Positions 26,001-38,859 of a stretch of 64,000 nt of DNA are shown here, one piece after another. Origin of the DNA: Synanceia verrucosa (Eukaryota > Chordata > Actinopteri > Perciformes > Synanceiidae); NCBI GenBank assembly GCA_029721515.1, contig CM056551.1, positions 26,460,437 to 26,524,436 on the forward strand, given 5' to 3'. How positions within the stretch are numbered: position 1 is the stretch's first letter; every line of letters starts with the position of its first letter. The notes beneath the pieces were generated by a model. The model was not told where the DNA came from and made no database searches. It saw only the letters and a program-made list of their open reading frames with translations. Made by a program: the position numbers and the translations under genes.

Positions 26001-27031
26001 GGTATGTCTGCTACATTAATCTAAGTGTAACATGTAGCTTTTATCATATATAGTCATGTTTTGTGGTTGAACCTCATTAAGAAATATTATTTTAGCATGA
26101 TGTGCAATAACTTAACATTGTGTAAATTAATTTATGTTGACAGAACCTAATGCATTTTGGCTAAGATTGCAAATTGCATGTACAACTCCAGAGCAGAAGG
26201 TGGCAGTAGTGTGTGAGTCGGGAGTTTTAGAAACTTTACTTCCTGAAGTTTTCAGGAAAGTTTTTTTCCTTCCTGAACTTTGACTTCAAAATAAACCACT
26301 GCACAGAAATGTCACATCACTTGTTACTGTCTGCTCTATAATTTTGAACGATTAATTTCATCACTGAACGTTTTCATAGTGTGCTCACTAATCATAGCAG
26401 CATTAGCAGCTAACCATAGCAGCATTAGTTGCTATGATTAGCTACTTAGCATTTGCATCACTGGCTAAATGAGCGTGTTATAATTGGGTTGGTAACCCAA
26501 TTCGTAACGATAACCCTAACCTTATGTTGACCCAGCATATTTACATTTACGTCACTCAACAAAACTGTTTCTTGCTAAATGAGCGCATTATAATTGGGTG
26601 GAAATAATTTCCATAATTTTTTTTTTTATGTTCACCCATTTTTGAGTGTAGGGTGTGCATGTTTCACTTGATATCGTTCTGTTCGGCTCACCGCTTAATA
26701 CAAAGAAACAACAAATCCACCAGGTCCTCCATGCCAGTGTTTATGTGTAGGTCAGCTGTGTTTTGGGTTGTTGTGAGCGTCTAAACAGCACTCCACTTCT
26801 GATGTGACCTCTGCTAGACTCTCTGGAGGCTATCGACCAGTTAGATCCATTTGTTTTCCAGGCATTTCAGACTTTGTCCATTTCTATCACATTACTTTGA
26901 CAGAAATTGAATTTCCTCTGATGCATTTTTATGTATCCTAAGTGCTGTTCTGTTCTCACTGGGAGTATAGCATTTCCAGTGGCGTGATGATGCAAAAACA
27001 CTTTTGGTTCCAACAGAAGAAGAAAGGGGAT
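23091..27031. other. Intergenic region between gfra2 and bco2
   Basis: About 3.9 kb with no gene I can support. The 147-codon minus-strand frame at 23098-23541 has no recognisable domain. A 9 bp perfect hairpin (AATTGGGTT and AACCCAATT) lies near 26482-26502. A short direct duplication (CTAAATGAGCG..TTATAATTGGGT) occurs at about 26464 and 26575. The remainder looks like unique AT-rich sequence. Confidence 0.6.
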
Positions 27032-27037
27032 TTTATT
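27032..27037 (-). terminator. bco2: bco2 polyadenylation signal
   Basis: TTTATT on the plus strand is AATAAA on the minus strand, about 390 bp past the bco2 stop codon. Other signals are possible. Confidence 0.4.
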
Positions 27038-27428
27038 TTAATGTGTGTATTGACTTTCATGTTTTGTTTTGTTTAATTGTTTTCCATGTAAAGTATTACT
27101 CCTTCCACAAAGGACTCTTAACACATAAGAACACTTAGAGGACAAACTTTATCAGCATGCAGACGCCATGCTGAGCTTTCTGTCTTGTTAGTCTCCTAAA
27201 GATTGCCATCTTTCTGAGTGTAACGGCAGCACACAGTGAGGTCATGAACCCATTCCTCCCAAGGAGTTACAAACAAATAGCATGAGTCTGCAGTTCTTCT
27301 TCTTCCTTTTACAGTTCAGGAATTTTACACACGATGGAATCAAAACAGACATGTTGCTCTATGGATAGAGTGGCTGATTGCTGGTTCAATTTCAGCTATT
27401 TTCCCCAGAGCTGCAAACAGCGGCACAT

Positions 27429-30400
27429 CTAGCCCATCCCGTTAAAGACGCCGTGGGTCCCGTAAGGAATATTGACAGGGACCTCTGCTCTTCCCAGCTC
27501 AGTGAAGGTCTTGGCATCCAGAACGAGTAGGAAAGTACTTTTCTCCTGGAAACAGAAGAGAATACATAAAAATACATGTCAACATGACTGAAAGTAATTA
27601 ATTAAGTTATCAATGTTTGCAGCTGCTTCTGTTGTTTTATTTAATACTTGTTAACGTACTTTTCGGGGTGTGATGATGACTGACAACACCACTCCATCAT
27701 CTTCCTCCGTAGCTTTGGGCGACGCAACAAAGACAGGCTCAGACGGGAACAAGCCGGGATAACGCCACACCTAGACAGGGAAGATTACGTGAACCCCCCT
27801 TCACTCTGAGCTGTTTCATGTTATAAAACCAACTCTCAGCCTCCTGCCCTCAGTGATATAGAGGCAGCAGCAGGAATAACTTTGATGTGAACAGTCAACA
27901 ATGAGGTCTCCGTTAGGGAGGCTTTGATTGATAGAGACCTTAAGCTGCTTAGTGTGGACGTCCATTTTGAGCAGGGAGTCACCGAAGACGTGGCCGAAGC
28001 CACAGGAGTAGAAGTAGCGGTAGGGTCTGCCGTTGTACTGGTCATAGTTAATCTGAGGGAACTCGAGGCCGCCGTATTGCAGCAGCTCGTCATCATAAAG
28101 GTCCTCGTGGGTCATGTAAACCTGGACAGTCACAAGAGTGTGAAGTGAAGATTTTACTTTTAGTGCAACTTTTACATTTCAGCCAAGTTAATGCACAAAC
28201 AGACCTGAATCACTGAAATCAATACTGCATTATTCTCTAAAAAAATGCACCATACCTCCACAAGATCCTGAGCATTTCTGTCTCTGTTTATTTACCGTCA
28301 ATCACAAGTGCCTGCGGTACTGCAGCACATTCACAGCTGTTTCTCAACTGTTACATGTACATAAAAGCACTCTCACTGAGAGCTGAGGACAGTGTCACTC
28401 AGGTAGTCATGACAACTAAAATATCACATCTTCTTTCAACATTTCATCATTATTCTGCCATAAGAAGATGTTGGACAATGTGTGTGTGTGGGCCACACTC
28501 AAGCTGTTAAATAGTAATTGTTCTGCTGCATGATGGACTCACATTTTGACATGTTTTTATCTGCTGTAACTCATGAAATTACTGTCTTGCAGGATTTACC
28601 TTCCACGTCTCACCATGCTGGATAATTGGTGTGGGAGTGAATAGGCTGTATTCATGATTATAGGACGCAATTTTTACTTGATTCCAGGAAAACCACTTTG
28701 AGTGTTACGTACAGTTGCACACAAATGAGCGTTACTGCACTCTGTTTAATCCCACCTCTTTTGGCTTTGTCTTCTTTGCTGTGGCTTTACAGTTATGCAG
28801 AGTGACAAGGTTTTGATCTAAAGGAGTTTGTTCGTCCACAGTCAGGGGAAGGACGTATCTCCTTGGGAGGTTTCTGCACAGCGAGTTGTAAAACTGCCAA
28901 ACAAAATCAGACAGACATGAAAAACTGTGAGTGTGGCTCTTTTGACTGAAGGGAGCAATGCAAAATATACAAACAGATACAAAACACTGACACAAAATCA
29001 TGTTTTTATATGACAGTTATATTGTTTGCAGGAATTTTTAAGATGACCTTCACACAACAAAACCTCTAAACCCTTGCGGATTCCCGCTTTATATTTTTTG
29101 TTTTGTAGACATCAGTTAAAGTAAGTAAAATTTGGTGGATGGATGAATTTATGTTAATGTTAAGAATGCAAGACAATATATTGGCTGAAAATGGTGAAAA
29201 CAGAAACACCATTAAATGAAAAACGCTTTTAGTTTAAATCATTTAGTAAAAGCCAGAAGCTGATTTTGACTGCTGACTGATATTATTAGGTATTTTTGGT
29301 TATGTGTGTGTTTGCATATGATTCAGAGTCAAACTGTGTGCATTAACCTTGTCCATCTCCTCTCCTGCACCTCTGCGGAGGTTCTCCAGTGTGAAGTCTC
29401 CAATGACCTCGCCGTCATCCCCGCAGCACATGTCCATTACCAAGAAGCCGTTGTCTTCATAAGCGTTGATCTGATGTAGAGTGAACATGGGCGCTGCTCG
29501 GTACGTCACTTCGCTCTCCTGTTGGACCAGCCACAAAATATTGGTTTTAACATTAGAGGACACGCATCCTCCCTGGCCCTGCTGTTTTTATGTCGTACCT
29601 TCACATTATGAAAGTTTGATATGGTGCTTAATGGCTGTGCTGTGTAATGAGATGAGGAAATTGAGAGTAACAGTGTATGAGAAAAGGCTACAGCATCAGT
29701 GTGACTTCATCAAAATAAATAAGGGAAAAGCTCCACCATGCGTGAAGAGATTAGCTTGCAGCTTTCCTTTTTTGTTCAGACTATACAGCAAACCACTCTT
29801 TCCTGCCTCGCCTACATGTTGTTTTTTTTTTGTTGTTGTTGTGCCTGCTGCTGTACAGAAATATAACCCACCTTGCCAGTGTGCCTGTTGACCAAGTGGA
29901 AGATGGTGTCATATTTGGGCTCCCAGGTCATGACTTTATGGAAGCTCTTTCCCTGGATTCTGTACAGCATGAACTTCAGCAGGTCCAGCTTGATCGGCTG
30001 CTCGATGAACACAATGTAGTTCTCCGACATGACTGGAGAGGGAGGCAACATGTGGGAGGAAATGTGTGCATGAACAAAAACATGATGGTTATACTACGGA
30101 TCTGCTGAGCCCATGTGATGTAATGGTGAGTGTAACTCCTCAGTAATTCATGTTGATCATTTCTTTTCATTGCACCACTGAAAGGCCTTCTAAATATGTT
30201 CATAAACACATAAAATGGGTCATAGCGAATTACTGCGTGACCATGTGACCTGCCAACATCCAGTGAAGACTTAGGTGTGAACCAGTTTTGAGGAGGAATA
30301 GTTGGACTTTGATATTTGTATGTAAACAGAAAATTAGTTTTATTAATGGTTTACAAAACCTGCTGCCATGGTCCACTGCTCCTTTGCTTTGCATCTGTTA

Positions 30401-32940
30401 ATTTACCCCAACACCAACCTTTGAGGTAAAAATATATGCACATGAACACATGCAATACGGACTAAACATAACCTCATCTGACAGAAGTAATTACGCAGTG
30501 CCTTGTATAACGATGCAATGCTGTATTACTTGTGAGATTTCCTGGTGCCAGACAGTCTGGCAGAGCAAGGGTGGTCTGCTGAAAATATAGACTGAGATAT
30601 TATCAGGGAGGTGGTGCAGTGCAACAACCAAACACAGCGACGATGTGGTAGACTGGTCTGAACAACATGAACAGTGTCATCATGTCATCGTGTCATTTGT
30701 CATCAATATTTGACCTTAAATCATGCTCATATGTGTCTTTAATGAGCCTGTTCCACTGAATCTAATGGAATAATATGTTGCTTGAAATTAAAGGACGTAA
30801 GTGTGAAATATAGAACATATATAATGGTTAAAGATAAGAAGAATGTGCATGTTGGTGACAGTGGTCTCAGAGTTAAGCCCTGCAAGAAACAACAGTAAAA
30901 ACTTGATCATATGTCTTTTTAACGATTTAATTATTTTATGAGAGAAGCAGAGTGTTAAGAGAAAGTGTGTGTTTTTTATGCGTGAGTCAAAGGCAGACTT
31001 ATAGACAGAGAGAGATAGTGAAAGCTGAACAGAAAGACAAAGGAGCTGTGATTGTCAAAAAGAAGCAGGACGAGACCAGAATTCAAATTAGTAATTAATA
31101 AGAGCACTAAAAAAAACAAAAAAAAAAACTGTGACTCTCTCTTTCTCAGAATTAAACTCACCCTGTCAGTGAAGGCAAAAAAAACCCCAGAATCTCTCAT
31201 GGAACTCATTAATTTAGCATACATCCACTGTGCAGACAAGTTGAAGAAGTGTTTGTTATACTGTAGAGTGTGTCTCACCAAAGCTGTGATAATAGGAAGG
31301 TTTCCTGGGTTCGGCTGCACGGATGGAGCAGATCACTTTGGCTTCAGTCAGGTCTGCAGAGTCTTCGGCTGCTCTTTTCTCCTCAGGAGGGGGCACACGG
31401 ATGATGTTGTAGAAGAAGCCTGAGGAAGCCCGAAGACAAATGATGTTTGTTGACATAAGGATGCTCACACAAAGACATGACACTTATGATTTGATAGGAA
31501 GACAGGTGGGAAGGTTACCGCCTTTCCCGTGGGAGTTGCCCATGTTGTATGTGGCTCCTTCACGGTCATAGTGTGGGTGAGCTGTGGCCGAGTTGACAGC
31601 GATGTATTGACTCCAGTCCACCTTAAATGGACAGTCTCATCATCTTCGTTGTCCTCATCATTAAAGAGACTCTTCTATTAATTTCGTTGTCTCACCTTCT
31701 CCTTCGTCTCCAGGCTCTGTGGGTCCACTCGTCTCATGTAGTTGGTTTCTGTGCTGACGTAATAGTCTCCCTTGTACTTGACGAAGTTCACACTGGCGTT
31801 ATCTGTGGCCTCTGCCCACACATGCAGATGCCAGGAGCACATTATAGACAGCAAGAACTCATTGTTCTGTACACCAGAAACTACTCTTTCCTATCAGTTT
31901 CTTCATCCTTACTTTTTTTCCGAAGCTTCAGATTGATCTCTACACACTCTTGTGCTCACACAAACATACCTGAATGAAAACACAAAGCTTTCATTTGGCT
32001 GCAAAACTAGACTATTTTTCTCTGCCTATTTGTCTGATTTCTTCTTTACCTGTTGTAATCTGGCGCAGCTACCTTTTTACCTTCTTGTAAGGAGCTGAAT
32101 ATTTTAATAATGCATTTGGCAATCCAGGGGTGCACTGATATGGATTACACATGGGAATATGTAATATGCAAAGAAGGCACACATACTGGGGATCTGAAAG
32201 CGTGAAAAGAAGCGTGCGAAGATGTTCTTGCAGGGATCAGGCATGGCTAATGTGCCGAACTCTGACACCACGATGCGGTTCCTCTCCGAGTTGGTGACAT
32301 ATGAGTCACTTCGCAGGAATCGGCTGCTGTAGTTGACTTTGCCCTCACAGATGTGGAAGCGGTGCATCATGGCCATGCCGTCAAACCAGTGGGTGTATCT
32401 GAGAGCGAGAAAAAAAAGTAATTTGTCACCAGGGTATTTGCGTGAGACAAAGTTAGAGAGAGTGATGCGAGCACTGTTGCATAATATATATTGTGGGATA
32501 TACTCTGCATTTGAGGATAATCTCTTAAATATTAACAGAGGAATTCTTCGTGATTTGATCTTCGTCCTCCACATGAGGACAAAAAGTTTGACTGGACTGG
32601 ATTCAGTTGGAGAGAATTTGTCACAAGTGAGGGAAACAAACCATTTTGACTCAATGCATGGCATCTTACACTACAACTGTGTATCCTGAACAATTCTTTT
32701 CCATTATACACTGATATGCATGAACAGATTTTAGGCCGTCTCATCTCCTTTATCTCAAATACCTGTCTTGACCAAATTCAAACTTCCCAGGACCATTTCT
32801 GAGGAAGCTCCCATTGATCCAGTCTGGAATAGTTCCTGTGACAGAGGTGGGGATGGGATCGGGGGTTTCCTCTGCAGAACGAACCAGAGGCTCAATGTTC
32901 TCCAGACCCTTGCCTGGTGGACATTTTTGTCTGCTGGACA
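27429..32940 (-). CDS. bco2: bco2-type carotenoid 9',10'-cleaving dioxygenase, 11 coding exons
   Basis: This is a carotenoid oxygenase of the BCO1/BCO2/RPE65 family. BCO2 cleaves carotenoids eccentrically at the 9',10' bond and in mammals acts in mitochondria. Exons in gene order are 32940-32763, 32398-32187, 31811-31696, 31621-31519, 31419-31279, 30032-29872, 29518-29348, 28893-28756, 28121-27939, 27770-27660 and 27545-27429 (stop TAG). All have GT/AG borders and join without a frame break into about 543 residues, close to other BCO2 proteins. The four iron-ligand histidines are present at about 184 (TAHPH), 248 (YYHSF), 319 (TLHQINAYED) and 536 (GTHGVF). BCO2-like rather than BCO1-like signatures include NGSFLRNGPGKFEFG, HWFDGMAMMH, SEFGTLAMPDPCKN and SEPVFVASPKA. 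The start codon appears split with the exon at 34677-34812. No clear mitochondrial presequence is visible. Which fish paralogue (bco2a, bco2b or bco2l) this is remains unresolved. Confidence 0.92.
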
Positions 32941-34676
32941 CTGAAGGAGAAAAGAGGAGAGGAGAGAGGAAATATTCACCAACAATCATGACGGCACACA
33001 GTACTTGAACTCCCCACAGCTTTCCCACCTCACTCCTCACACAAACACAACATGCAAAGTGTGGTGCTGTAAACCATTTATAGCTTTGAGACTTGAGTGA
33101 TGTAAGAAGTTTTGCATCCTGCAGGCTGTCACTGTGTCGGACTGATACCAACCCAGTCAGGTTTTTAGCAGCTTTACCTTCAGAATTCAGGTGAATATAA
33201 TCTAACTTTGAGACATTATTATATTATGTCATGTTCTCATTTTTTCACATATCTGCAGCTGTATTTTAGGTAGAAAAACACTCACATCAAATAATTAGAA
33301 AGTGAGCGTGAGATGGTCTGCTGTGAAACAGTGATACCTGATGACCTTATGTGCTGTAAAAGCTCCTTTCTGAATGGCCTCTTGGCTCTCTGGGGTCATG
33401 CACTGTGAATGACACCTGCACTTCCTACTGTCTTATCTGTTATCCAATAACCAATTCCCCGTTCATTACCTCATATCTCCAACACGTAATGGAAATTGTA
33501 AAATATATATGAGACTTACGTGATTAGCAATAGCAAATCATTTCGGTTCAATGCAGAGCCCCATGCTGAGCGCAGGTTACAATATCAGTGAGTTTTTTTA
33601 AGATGTGAATTGTTATTGCAACCAATCAACAGGACTGAATTTTGTTCATTCCCATGATACTATTGCAACTGACAATAAAAGCCAGAATGTGCAATAGGGA
33701 GATAACTGCTGTAGGCTTTAACATCTCTCATAATGTAGACTTTGTGAGTTTTGATTGTGATTACTGCAGCATTGCAAATGATGCCTGTGAATGTGTGCTG
33801 TCATTTTTTTCGGGGGGGTATTTTGATGTACTTTCCCACTGCTGCATTCAAAATTGAGTCTCTTGAAAACAAAGCAGAAACACAGACGAGCCCAGAACAG
33901 TTGAGGATAATAAATTCAGGTATTGCTTCTCTCTCTCTCATTTCCGGATAATCACAATTGCAACAGCAGTTTATTTGTAACAGCTATTACTTTTGATGAA
34001 TTGTTTTGCTCACAGCACCAACAGTATGTCAGCGTATAAGGAAATTACCTTGTTGGAATTAGCAGTCATATTCATGCACAACTGTTTTTTTTTGTATTAT
34101 TCCCTGTCAGTCGGTTGATTCTTTTATTTACCAGCTGAGAATAACTAAAAGCTGTTAATTAGACATTGTGCACATTCTTTCACAAGCTCTGATTCAACAG
34201 GAGACCTTGGAGCAGGAACAATAGAAAATGCCAAATGCCTTATTGTACTGTAAAGCTGCAGCTCTGGTTTTGAAATGCAAGTATGGAATTCTGAAGGAGA
34301 GATTAGAAGCTATTGTTATTGTCTCTGCTTTACAAATGGATTCAACATACATGAATGCTGCTGTTTGTGTTTTTGTTAGAAATGAAATATTTATCTTTTT
34401 TGGAAATCATTGCTAATACACAGAGCCAACAGAGTTAAGCATAATCTGAAACACATCAGTACTTAACTGAAATTAGATATTTGTTATTATGCAATATTAT
34501 AATGTAACATGGAAAGTTAAAGGCATGCCTCTTTGATGACCAGTGACATCTGTGCTGAATTATTCCCAAACACAACATCTTAACTTTTGGCTTCATGATC
34601 ATATGTTTGATATGAATTATGAATGAAATCAACCTGCTACACTCTGGCTACACATGTGAAAGTGCTGTCTACTCAC
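32941..34676 (-). other. bco2: Probable bco2 intron 1
   Basis: About 1.7 kb between the candidate 5' exon and the first certain coding exon. The acceptor is TTCTCCTTCAG before 32940. I see no repeat or coding signal of note in it. Confidence 0.4.
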
Positions 34677-34812
34677 TGCTGTGTGTCTGAGGCTCTGTGG
34701 TCTTGGACACGGCTGCTTGTTCTGTGGATTTGATCAGATAAACGCAGAGGCTTTAAGCCAGCCAGGAGGAAAACCTTTGAACCTTTGGATCCTCGCCAAG
34801 TTGAGGAAAAGA
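34677..34812 (-). other. bco2: Candidate bco2 5' exon carrying the A of a split ATG
   Basis: On the minus strand an acceptor-like CTGTCTGCAG precedes 34812, and a good donor, GCA/GTGAGTAG, follows 34677. Joined to the exon at 32940, whose first bases are TGTCC, the junction reads A/TG, giving ATG TCC AGC AGA (MSSR...). The same frame has a TAA upstream in this exon, and I see no earlier ATG in it, so the junction ATG would be the first usable start, with A at -3. The exon's existence is inferred from splice signals only. An alternative first exon could supply a longer N-terminus. Confidence 0.4.
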
Positions 34813-36721
34813 CTGCAGACAGGAAACAACAATGTTGACTGTGTTATTACACTGCAATAAAAGTGACAATAATGTGACATACGTTAGTGTCTCACTACAT
34901 GCAGCAGATTTGTCCTTTATATATTCTGGATGAATGAATCGATTGAATGACATAAAGGTTTATTTTATTATACTATGTTATTATTATTATCAATAGTGGT
35001 AGTAATGGCTATAATTTTTTTACTATTGTCACAAATACTGCAAGCAATGTCTTTAAAAATGACCTTTAGTTATACATATTCCACATAGTCAGTGATCATT
35101 TTTATCTAATCTTTCTATACAATGACAAGCTGCAGGCAGCTTTAAGATTGCATATATCACACTCAAATGACATAACATAAAACGTCCTGATTTGCTGTAA
35201 ATATTACAACATAGCAACAGACTATATGCCAAACCTGTTCCGGCTAGATATGACAGTATCCTCAACCCTGTGCTTTCTTTTAGGTGGAGTGATCAGAAGA
35301 CTTCACTGCTGTGAGAATATGCAGCATATACATATCAACAAAGGTAATGAGGACTTTTTTTTCTACTCAGTGTTAATTGGACATGCAGTATTCTGTCAGT
35401 GTGTCCAATTCTGATAAGCACAGTTTTCAACTTCCATGGCATTGCATGCCTCCCAACACTCCAAGCAACCCAGCAAATTGCACATATCTCAAATCTGACG
35501 TGGTTGTGATGGTTTCAAAACCATCTTTCATACTTACTTTGCACATATGAATGCATAGGTTTAATACATACACTAAATGTTTGGTGAAGAAGGATTAACA
35601 TTTAAGAATACCAAATATGGGCGACTAATAATTCATTTTTTGTTGCAGAAATAATTAATCAGTGAAAATAGAAACATAAATTGAACTTGCACATGAGCAT
35701 AAAGGTATAAATGCCAAATTGAATAAATAATACAGTGAAGCAGTAAGTGGTTGTGAATACACTATAGCGCCGTATGTGGTGAGCAGGCTGCACCCACTAC
35801 TGTACTCCCCTGCTACTCCTTCCCACTCAACATGAAAGAAAGGGAAACCTGGCAAGTATGTACAAGACCAGTAGGAGGACCAGTTGGGTCATGATGTGCT
35901 TATGTGGTTTAATTAAATCACTAGTTCCCAACAAGGGAGTTTTTACACAACGAAAAGCCAAAAATATTGGCGCTGTATTAAAACCACAGAAAACAAAGAC
36001 ATCAGAATGAAATAAACATACGCAGCAACAATCGAAAAGCAAAGGCAAAAGACGGCCGTCTGTTGACATCAGTGCGAAGGATAATGATAAAAGCAAATCA
36101 GCAGCAGACAGCTGATGTTTGGATTTACTGCAGCCCAGCAGCTCAAAACACATGCCTGTGGCAAATAAGGCTGCCACTGGAAAATACTGCTGTATATTTC
36201 TTAAAGGCAAAAAGCTTAACAATATGGACGATAGCAGGCTCAAAACGAGCTAAACTATTAGACTGTCACCACAAATCAAAAGCTCCCATAGACATGCATG
36301 CGAGGCATGCGAGTGGAATGACAGTAGTTAAAAAAAAAAAAAAAAAACACAGCCGACTGATGCTAATAGCAGCAAAATAGCAGCAATACTATTTATTCAT
36401 TATAGAAAAAAAACCTTTCTCCTTTGCTCCACGTAGGGAATGGCAATGGCCGAGTACAATGTTTACTGCAACCATAAACCTTACAGGTGTCATTCAGAGT
36501 TCAGCTGTTGTTCTGACAGCAAAACCTGTCACAAAACCCCCCTAGGGGCTTTCATTCGATAAGGTTCTGCTTTGCTCAGCCATGAAAACTGACTGCTCAT
36601 AAACATATTTCAGTTGTAAGGAGCTGAGTTTGGAGATCAGTGGTTATTGAACTCAGTATGTGAGATTTCAGGTCCGGTTGATGTTTAAACTCATCATTCA
36701 GCTGATCTGTTTTTATCTGAT
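34813..36721. other. Intergenic, bco2 upstream region
   Basis: No gene recognised. It is AT-rich unique sequence, with an A run at about 36331-36347. The open frames at 35655-36243 (minus) and 36063-36380 (plus) overlap each other on opposite strands and show no family resemblance. Any bco2 promoter should lie here, but no convincing TATA box could be assigned. Confidence 0.5.
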
Positions 36722-37246
36722 CCTTTTAGCAGGGGCGTGTCTAGGGGGTGGCCTGGGGTGGCATGTGCAACCCCTGAAATCTGATTGGCCACCTCAGGTG
36801 CAACCCTGCATGATTGTCAGACGTGACTTGGTTTGCAATTTGATCACCAATTTGTTCAGTTAATCACAGTTCAGGATTTGTAAAGTTAATTAAGTATTTT
36901 TTTTATTATATTTATAGAATTGTCTTTATTTTGTAACCTTTCATAAAAAATAAAATATTAATATTACACTTATATTGTCCCATTCAGTTGCATCGTGATT
37001 ACGAGTTCTATTTCGATTTCAACTCATACTAACGCTTAGGATTGTAGTTCTAGTAGTAAAATTAATCATAAAAGACAAAAAATTATGAACTGAATGTTGA
37101 TATGTTGATGGAGGAGCATGCTCACCCAGGTGCAGTGACTGACATAATGATGTAATCCTGCTGGCCACCCCTGGATGACTTAGTGCCCCACTTGGGCCAC
37201 CCCTGCAAAAAAAAAAAAAAAAATCGGACACGCCACTGCCGTTTAG
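36722..37246. mobile_element. hAT-type non-autonomous element with 8 bp target duplication
   Basis: The element occupies 36730-37238. Its ends are inverted: left CAGGGGCGTGTC, right GACACGCCACTG. It is flanked by an 8 bp direct repeat with one mismatch (CCTTTTAG at 36722-36729, CCGTTTAG at 37239-37246). CAG...CTG termini and an 8 bp duplication are hallmarks of hAT transposons. It has no transposase frame, and a poly(A) stretch of about 17 lies near the right end. Confidence 0.75.
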
Positions 37247-37439
37247 TGATATCAACACAGCACCTCTTGTGTCATGTGGCTTCTAACAGATTAATGAATA
37301 CAAGGAGTTTAATCAGAAAATGGGAGAGGTAGGCGTCTCCTCTGGACACTGGCCTCAAATATGTTTAACTATCTTCACATATTTGAAGAGGGGTTTTAAT
37401 TAGCTTCCAATTAATTGCAAATCATGTCTGTAGAGAAGC

Positions 37440-38190
37440 TCAAATACACACAAGTGGGAAGCTTTCAGATGCACTCACAAGCAAGCCAAGAAAGTCTAAG
37501 CTTGTTTTGTTGCTGTTGTTTCCTTTTGAGTGTTTTTTTTCCTTTCCATCAAGTATTTTTCTCCAGTCTGTAAACTGTAGATGGCTGGCTCTCACCAAGA
37601 TTTGAAACCAAACTTTAAAAAAACAACACTGTTTTGTAGATTCAGCTGTCAAGTTGTAAGGTATTCTCCGTGGTGTACGGGAATCTCTTTGTTGAGTTTT
37701 TTTAACATCAAAGTTTTGTTTGGCTTCCTTTACTAATGTTTGAACCCAGCTAGATTTAGGAGTGATTTTTAAATGACTCAGTTTATGAAGCTTGGATATG
37801 ATATCTCTTTCAGCACAGACACCAAATGTGACATCTAATTTTTCTAGTTTGTAAAATAATACTAAACAGGTAAATTGTCCCATCTAGTGGTGAACTGGGA
37901 AACTAAATGAGTCGTGAACAAAATGTCCAAAGGTTTATCTTCAGTGTTGAAATGCTTTGTATCACAGCACAGTTTATAAAGGGGTCACAGCCTAGACATG
38001 AAGCTCCTTTAACTGCCTGAACATTGTTTGGCCTGAACGACCTGATTCTGTCTAAACTGCCGTCACGTCCTCTCATCACAAACACCTTGAAGATTATTAA
38101 GCATTTTGTGTTCAAACACTGACTGTCCCTCATTGCCTTTTCTACTGACTCCACCTGTTTACTGCACCATAACACCAAACCTTTATAGTG
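37440..38190 (-). pseudogene. Unidentified ORF region with chemokine-like segment
   Basis: A 147-codon minus-strand frame (37883-37440) contains, near its start, KLEKLDV (residues 12-18), CAERDIIS (23-30) and TPKSSWVQTLVKEA (41-54). This order and spacing recall the second half of chemokines (beta strand, third cysteine, EII, then the P-x-x-x-W-V-Q start of the C-terminal helix). The expected fourth cysteine before that proline is replaced by Ile. No convincing CC or CXC motif precedes it: upstream is another open frame (minus, ending 37903) with CLGCDPFINC but no signal peptide. A TATA box (TATAAAG, minus, 38181-38187) lies upstream. It may be a decayed or very divergent chemokine, or coincidence. 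No splice model could be closed. Confidence 0.3.
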
Positions 38191-38859
38191 TCATGTCATA
38201 TCATCCAAGCAGTCTTTGACAGATTTACTCTGTCTGCATGCTGAGTCACTTCAGGTCTGCACACTCTGACGCTTTCATACCTCAGGAACTCTCTCTGTGT
38301 CCTCTGAGTCTCATAACTTATTCAAGTCATCAAAACAACCTCAGGGTACACTGGGTTTAAACTGCACATTTTTCTTTACAATAATGCCATGATACATATA
38401 CATATAGAAATGGTCATACATCCCTTGCTGCAGGATCCACTGCAGAACTGTGTGCCTTGAAAGATGTCAAATGCTTGCGGTGTAGTTGTCGATATTTTCT
38501 GCGCCAGTGACACCATCTGGTCCTCATTGTCCCAGTTATTTATCATGGTACTGCCTATTTGATTTTTGTTTTACACTTTGGAAAAAACTGGCCAGTACCA
38601 ACAATCCAGATGTTGGCTTCTCGTGCTCATATGCAAGAGTTTAATTCCAGGAAGAGACGGGAAAGAAAGGAGTGAAGGTGAGTTAAAAAACAGAATATGA
38701 TGTGAGCATTGTCTGGTGTGTGTCTGTAGCATTTACAGGCATACACACTCTATTTGTGTATACATGTGACCCTGATGAGCACACATACATATGCAGTATA
38801 TGCATAGTAACAGAGCATGCACTATGGCTCTACATGAAGGTCATGGGAAATGTACCAGA

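Noticed and set aside
32104..32689. Long frames on both strands around bco2 exon 2, extending into introns
   Set aside because: Only 32187-32398 on the minus strand is exon. The rest is intron read-through and antisense shadow.
27429..32940. Calling the carotenoid oxygenase BCO1 or RPE65
   Set aside because: The motifs around NGSFLRNGPGKFEFG, SEFGTLAMPDPCKN and the C-terminal VPVNIPYGTHG agree with BCO2 and differ from the BCO1 and RPE65 equivalents.
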